From assembly GCF_900115655.1 (NCBI RefSeq), contig NZ_FOXF01000006.1, forward strand, positions 39,160 through 103,159: DNA of 64,000 nt, read 5' to 3'. Below, one piece after another: positions 62,898 through 64,000 of this stretch; positions within the stretch are counted from its first letter, which is position 1; every line of letters starts with the position of its first letter. Source of the DNA: Ruminobacter amylophilus (GTDB lineage Bacteria; Pseudomonadota; Gammaproteobacteria; Enterobacterales; Succinivibrionaceae). The notes under the pieces are model-generated. The model saw only the letters and a list, made by a program, of their open reading frames with translations. It had not been told where the DNA came from and ran no database searches. A program made the translations under genes and the position numbers.

Positions 62898-63329
62898 ATG
62901 AACGCTTTCGAGAACTTTTACAACCGCATCAGGGATGCAAAGAACGCCTACGACATAGCAAAGAACGAGGATGAGAAGAACGCTGCAAGATCCGCCTACA
63001 AGGCAGTATGGGATGAACTCAAGGAACTTGGCAACGCTGCCTGCCGCCTTTTTAACGAGTACGAAGTTTCACGGGACAGCGGCAACGATTACCTCGACAT
63101 AAGCGAAGTGGTCTGGGACAACGAAGCGGCAAAGCTGATTGAAGCCATGAGGCAGAACGGAATCGAAAGGTTCACCTTTTCCTCCGGATGGAGTCACGCA
63201 GTGGAAACCGCATGGCTTTTCAAGGAGGCCGGATGCACCCTTGAGGGACTGGTTGAGATCAACAGCCATTTCACCAAGTGGGACAGCGATGAGCACGAGA
63301 AAGCCCACGGCTACCTTTTCAGAGTGTAG
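62898..63329 (+). CDS. Accessory protein of mobile-element type, unknown
   Basis: A 143-residue cytosolic product, AAGGAG 7 bases before the ATG. An N-terminal charged helix (FYNRIRDAKNAYDIAKNEDEKNAARSAYKAVWDELKEL) precedes an alpha/beta part with FTFSSGWSHAVETAWLFKEAGC and LEGLVEINSHF. Such proteins recur beside replication and transfer genes of Firmicutes plasmids and integrative elements; none has a known function. It is followed by a strong terminator. It points to transfer from a Gram-positive gut neighbour. Confidence 0.75.
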   Translation: MNAFENFYNRIRDAKNAYDIAKNEDEKNAARSAYKAVWDELKELGNAACRLFNEYEVSRDSGNDYLDISEVVWDNEAAKLIEAMRQNGIERFTFSSGWSHAVETAWLFKEAGCTLEGLVEINSHFTKWDSDEHEKAHGYLFRV

Positions 63330-63354
63330 GATGACGGCAAATTGAGAGTTCAGG

Positions 63355-63380
63355 GAGGTCTGACGGCCTCCTTTTTTTTG
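63355..63380 (+). terminator. Rho-independent terminator
   Basis: GGAGGTC-TGAC-GGCCTCC, 7-bp stem with one T-G pair, followed by nine Ts. Confidence 0.9.
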
Positions 63381-63540
63381 TATTTGGTGTCGAGTGTGTT
63401 TCCTGAGGCTATTGATAATGCAGGGAAAAATGACCTGTTAAACGGTGTTTCCAACGTTGATTTCAGAGTGGGACTGGTTCAAGATGTTCTTTCTGAAATT
63501 CCGGCGGAATGACCCAGGGTAGGCAGAGCCGTGCTGACCA
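63378..63540 (+). pseudogene. Decayed rlmD-family fragment
   Basis: Translates, with frameshifts, to FVFGVECV, EAIDNA...NGVSNVDFRVGLVQDVLSEI and RVGRAVL, matching the SAM-domain segment of the intact methyltransferase (60049-60219: MVYGVECVKEAIDNAN, NGISNVDFRVGLVEKVLPEI, LTKAVLDPARKG). It starts inside the T-run of the preceding terminator and has no start or end of a gene. Confidence 0.85.
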
Positions 63541-63722
63541 CCAAGTGGAGTACTTGGAAGCATATCTTTGCATGTTTAGGGCATATTACCGCCACAACAC
63601 CAAAAATACAAAGAAGATCAGCGCTGCAAACATCATGGCATAACAGGTGACCAATATGATGGAATAAAAAATGAGTATGTGAAAATCTTTCTGTAAATAG
63701 AAAAACATCCTGAGAATTTTTT

Positions 63723-63750
63723 AAAGCAGTGACCTTCCGGTTACTGCTTT
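63723..63750. terminator. 12-bp hairpin, terminator-like
   Basis: AAAGCAGTGACC (63723-63734) pairs with GGTTACTGCTTT (63739-63750), one G-T pair, around TTCC. Only three Ts end it, so it may be an inactive or read-through terminator. Confidence 0.6.
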
Positions 63751-63867
63751 GGTGTTATTAATATTACCTGTTTGTTTTTATAAGTCAAGATTTATGTTTT
63801 ATAAATAAAATAGTCAATTATTTCTATTGAAATTTAACTATTTTTATTAAAAAACAAAATAATTCCT

Positions 63868-63895
63868 AGACGGAAGTTTCAGCTTCCGTCTTTTG
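63868..63895 (+). terminator. Hairpin with T-run near the IS end
   Basis: AGACGGAAG (63868-63876) pairs with CTTCCGTCT (63883-63891), followed by TTTG. It lies 18 bases outside the transposase stop. Confidence 0.6.
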
Positions 63896-63908
63896 TTCAT
63901 ACCGGAAA

Positions 63909-64000
63909 TCAGTCTGGTAATCGGCCTTCATACATTATCTGAAATTCACCGTAGATTACTCCCCAGTTTCTTAGAGGCATGGTCCATTTTTTGGTTGCTT
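63909..64000 (-). CDS. IS256-family transposase, C-terminal end only (continues past window)
   Basis: The last 30 codons are visible: A-T-K-K-W-T-M-P-L-R-N-W-G-V-I-Y-G-E-F-Q-I-M-Y-E-G-R-L-P-D in short form, the typical W-x-x-P-x-x-N-W end of IS256-family (mutator-type) DDE transposases. The rest lies beyond the right edge. The terminal inverted repeat could not be located with certainty. Confidence 0.82.
   Translation of the reverse strand, partial: ATKKWTMPLRNWGVIYGEFQIMYEGRLPD

Larger units (their letters stand above)
63541..63908. other. Gap between the rlmD fragment and the transposase
   Basis: No gene. It contains two strong hairpins, at 63723-63750 and 63868-63891, and a very A+T-rich stretch (about 63760-63860). 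Confidence 0.5.

Overview
This window (about 45% G+C) looks like the chromosome of an anaerobic gut or rumen gammaproteobacterium. Succinivibrionaceae (Aeromonadales) is the best guess. TusE, AroG, Tag, RecN, NadK and MsbA are of gammaproteobacterial type, and the tRNA gene encodes its CCA end. FeoB, an NDH-2 dehydrogenase, NhaC and an NrdG-like activase suit a low-oxygen host-associated life. The genus call is inference from protein character and was not tested by search.

Layout. 1-12.5 kb: FeoB (5' end outside the window), tusE, cmk, a periplasmic vWA protein, tRNA-Ser(UGA) preceded by a truncated second copy, a purine permease, a VOC protein, a U32 peptidase and an MsbA-type ABC exporter. 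13-18 kb: aroG and serA, then a likely tag / macro-domain / flavin-reductase operon. 18.4-24.4 kb: an orphan TraN-like protein, a zinc-ribbon membrane protein and ndh. 24.4-27 kb: an inserted AAA-ATPase/PD-(D/E)XK gene, broken by a 22-bp tandem duplication and flanked by a decayed repeat of the ndh 3' end. 27-31 kb: nhaC and two small unknown membrane proteins.

31.2-48 kb is the most distinctive block. A minus-strand set encodes a 1083-residue Hanks-type kinase, a coiled-coil protein, a zinc-ribbon/FHA protein, an NrdG-like radical SAM enzyme, a ClpB-D2-like AAA+ ATPase and a PP2C phosphatase. The last four are packed tightly, two of the junctions being 4-nt ATGA overlaps. Divergent from it are an LTA-synthase-like membrane sulfatase and two paralogous membrane-anchored TerB/DjlA-like proteins. 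This looks like a phosphorylation-controlled AAA+ machine of unknown job.

48-53.2 kb: a subtilase lipoprotein, a separate secreted propeptide-like protein just upstream of it, and a gene-poor 2-kb stretch. In that stretch I found two very short paralogous ORFs (26 and 29 codons, each with a good ribosome binding site) sharing an APVTREY-x-FSYVK core, below palindromes and a CRP-like site. 53-60.4 kb: recN, nadK, a Sel1-repeat lipoprotein, mutT and an RlmD-family rRNA methyltransferase.

60.4-64 kb: a small accessory island (DUF1349-like protein, zinc-finger and sigma-like small proteins, a decayed rlmD fragment) ending in the C-terminus of an IS256-family transposase. In both accessory insertions a decayed partial copy of the preceding housekeeping gene lies on the far side, suggesting a shared insertion or duplication mechanism.
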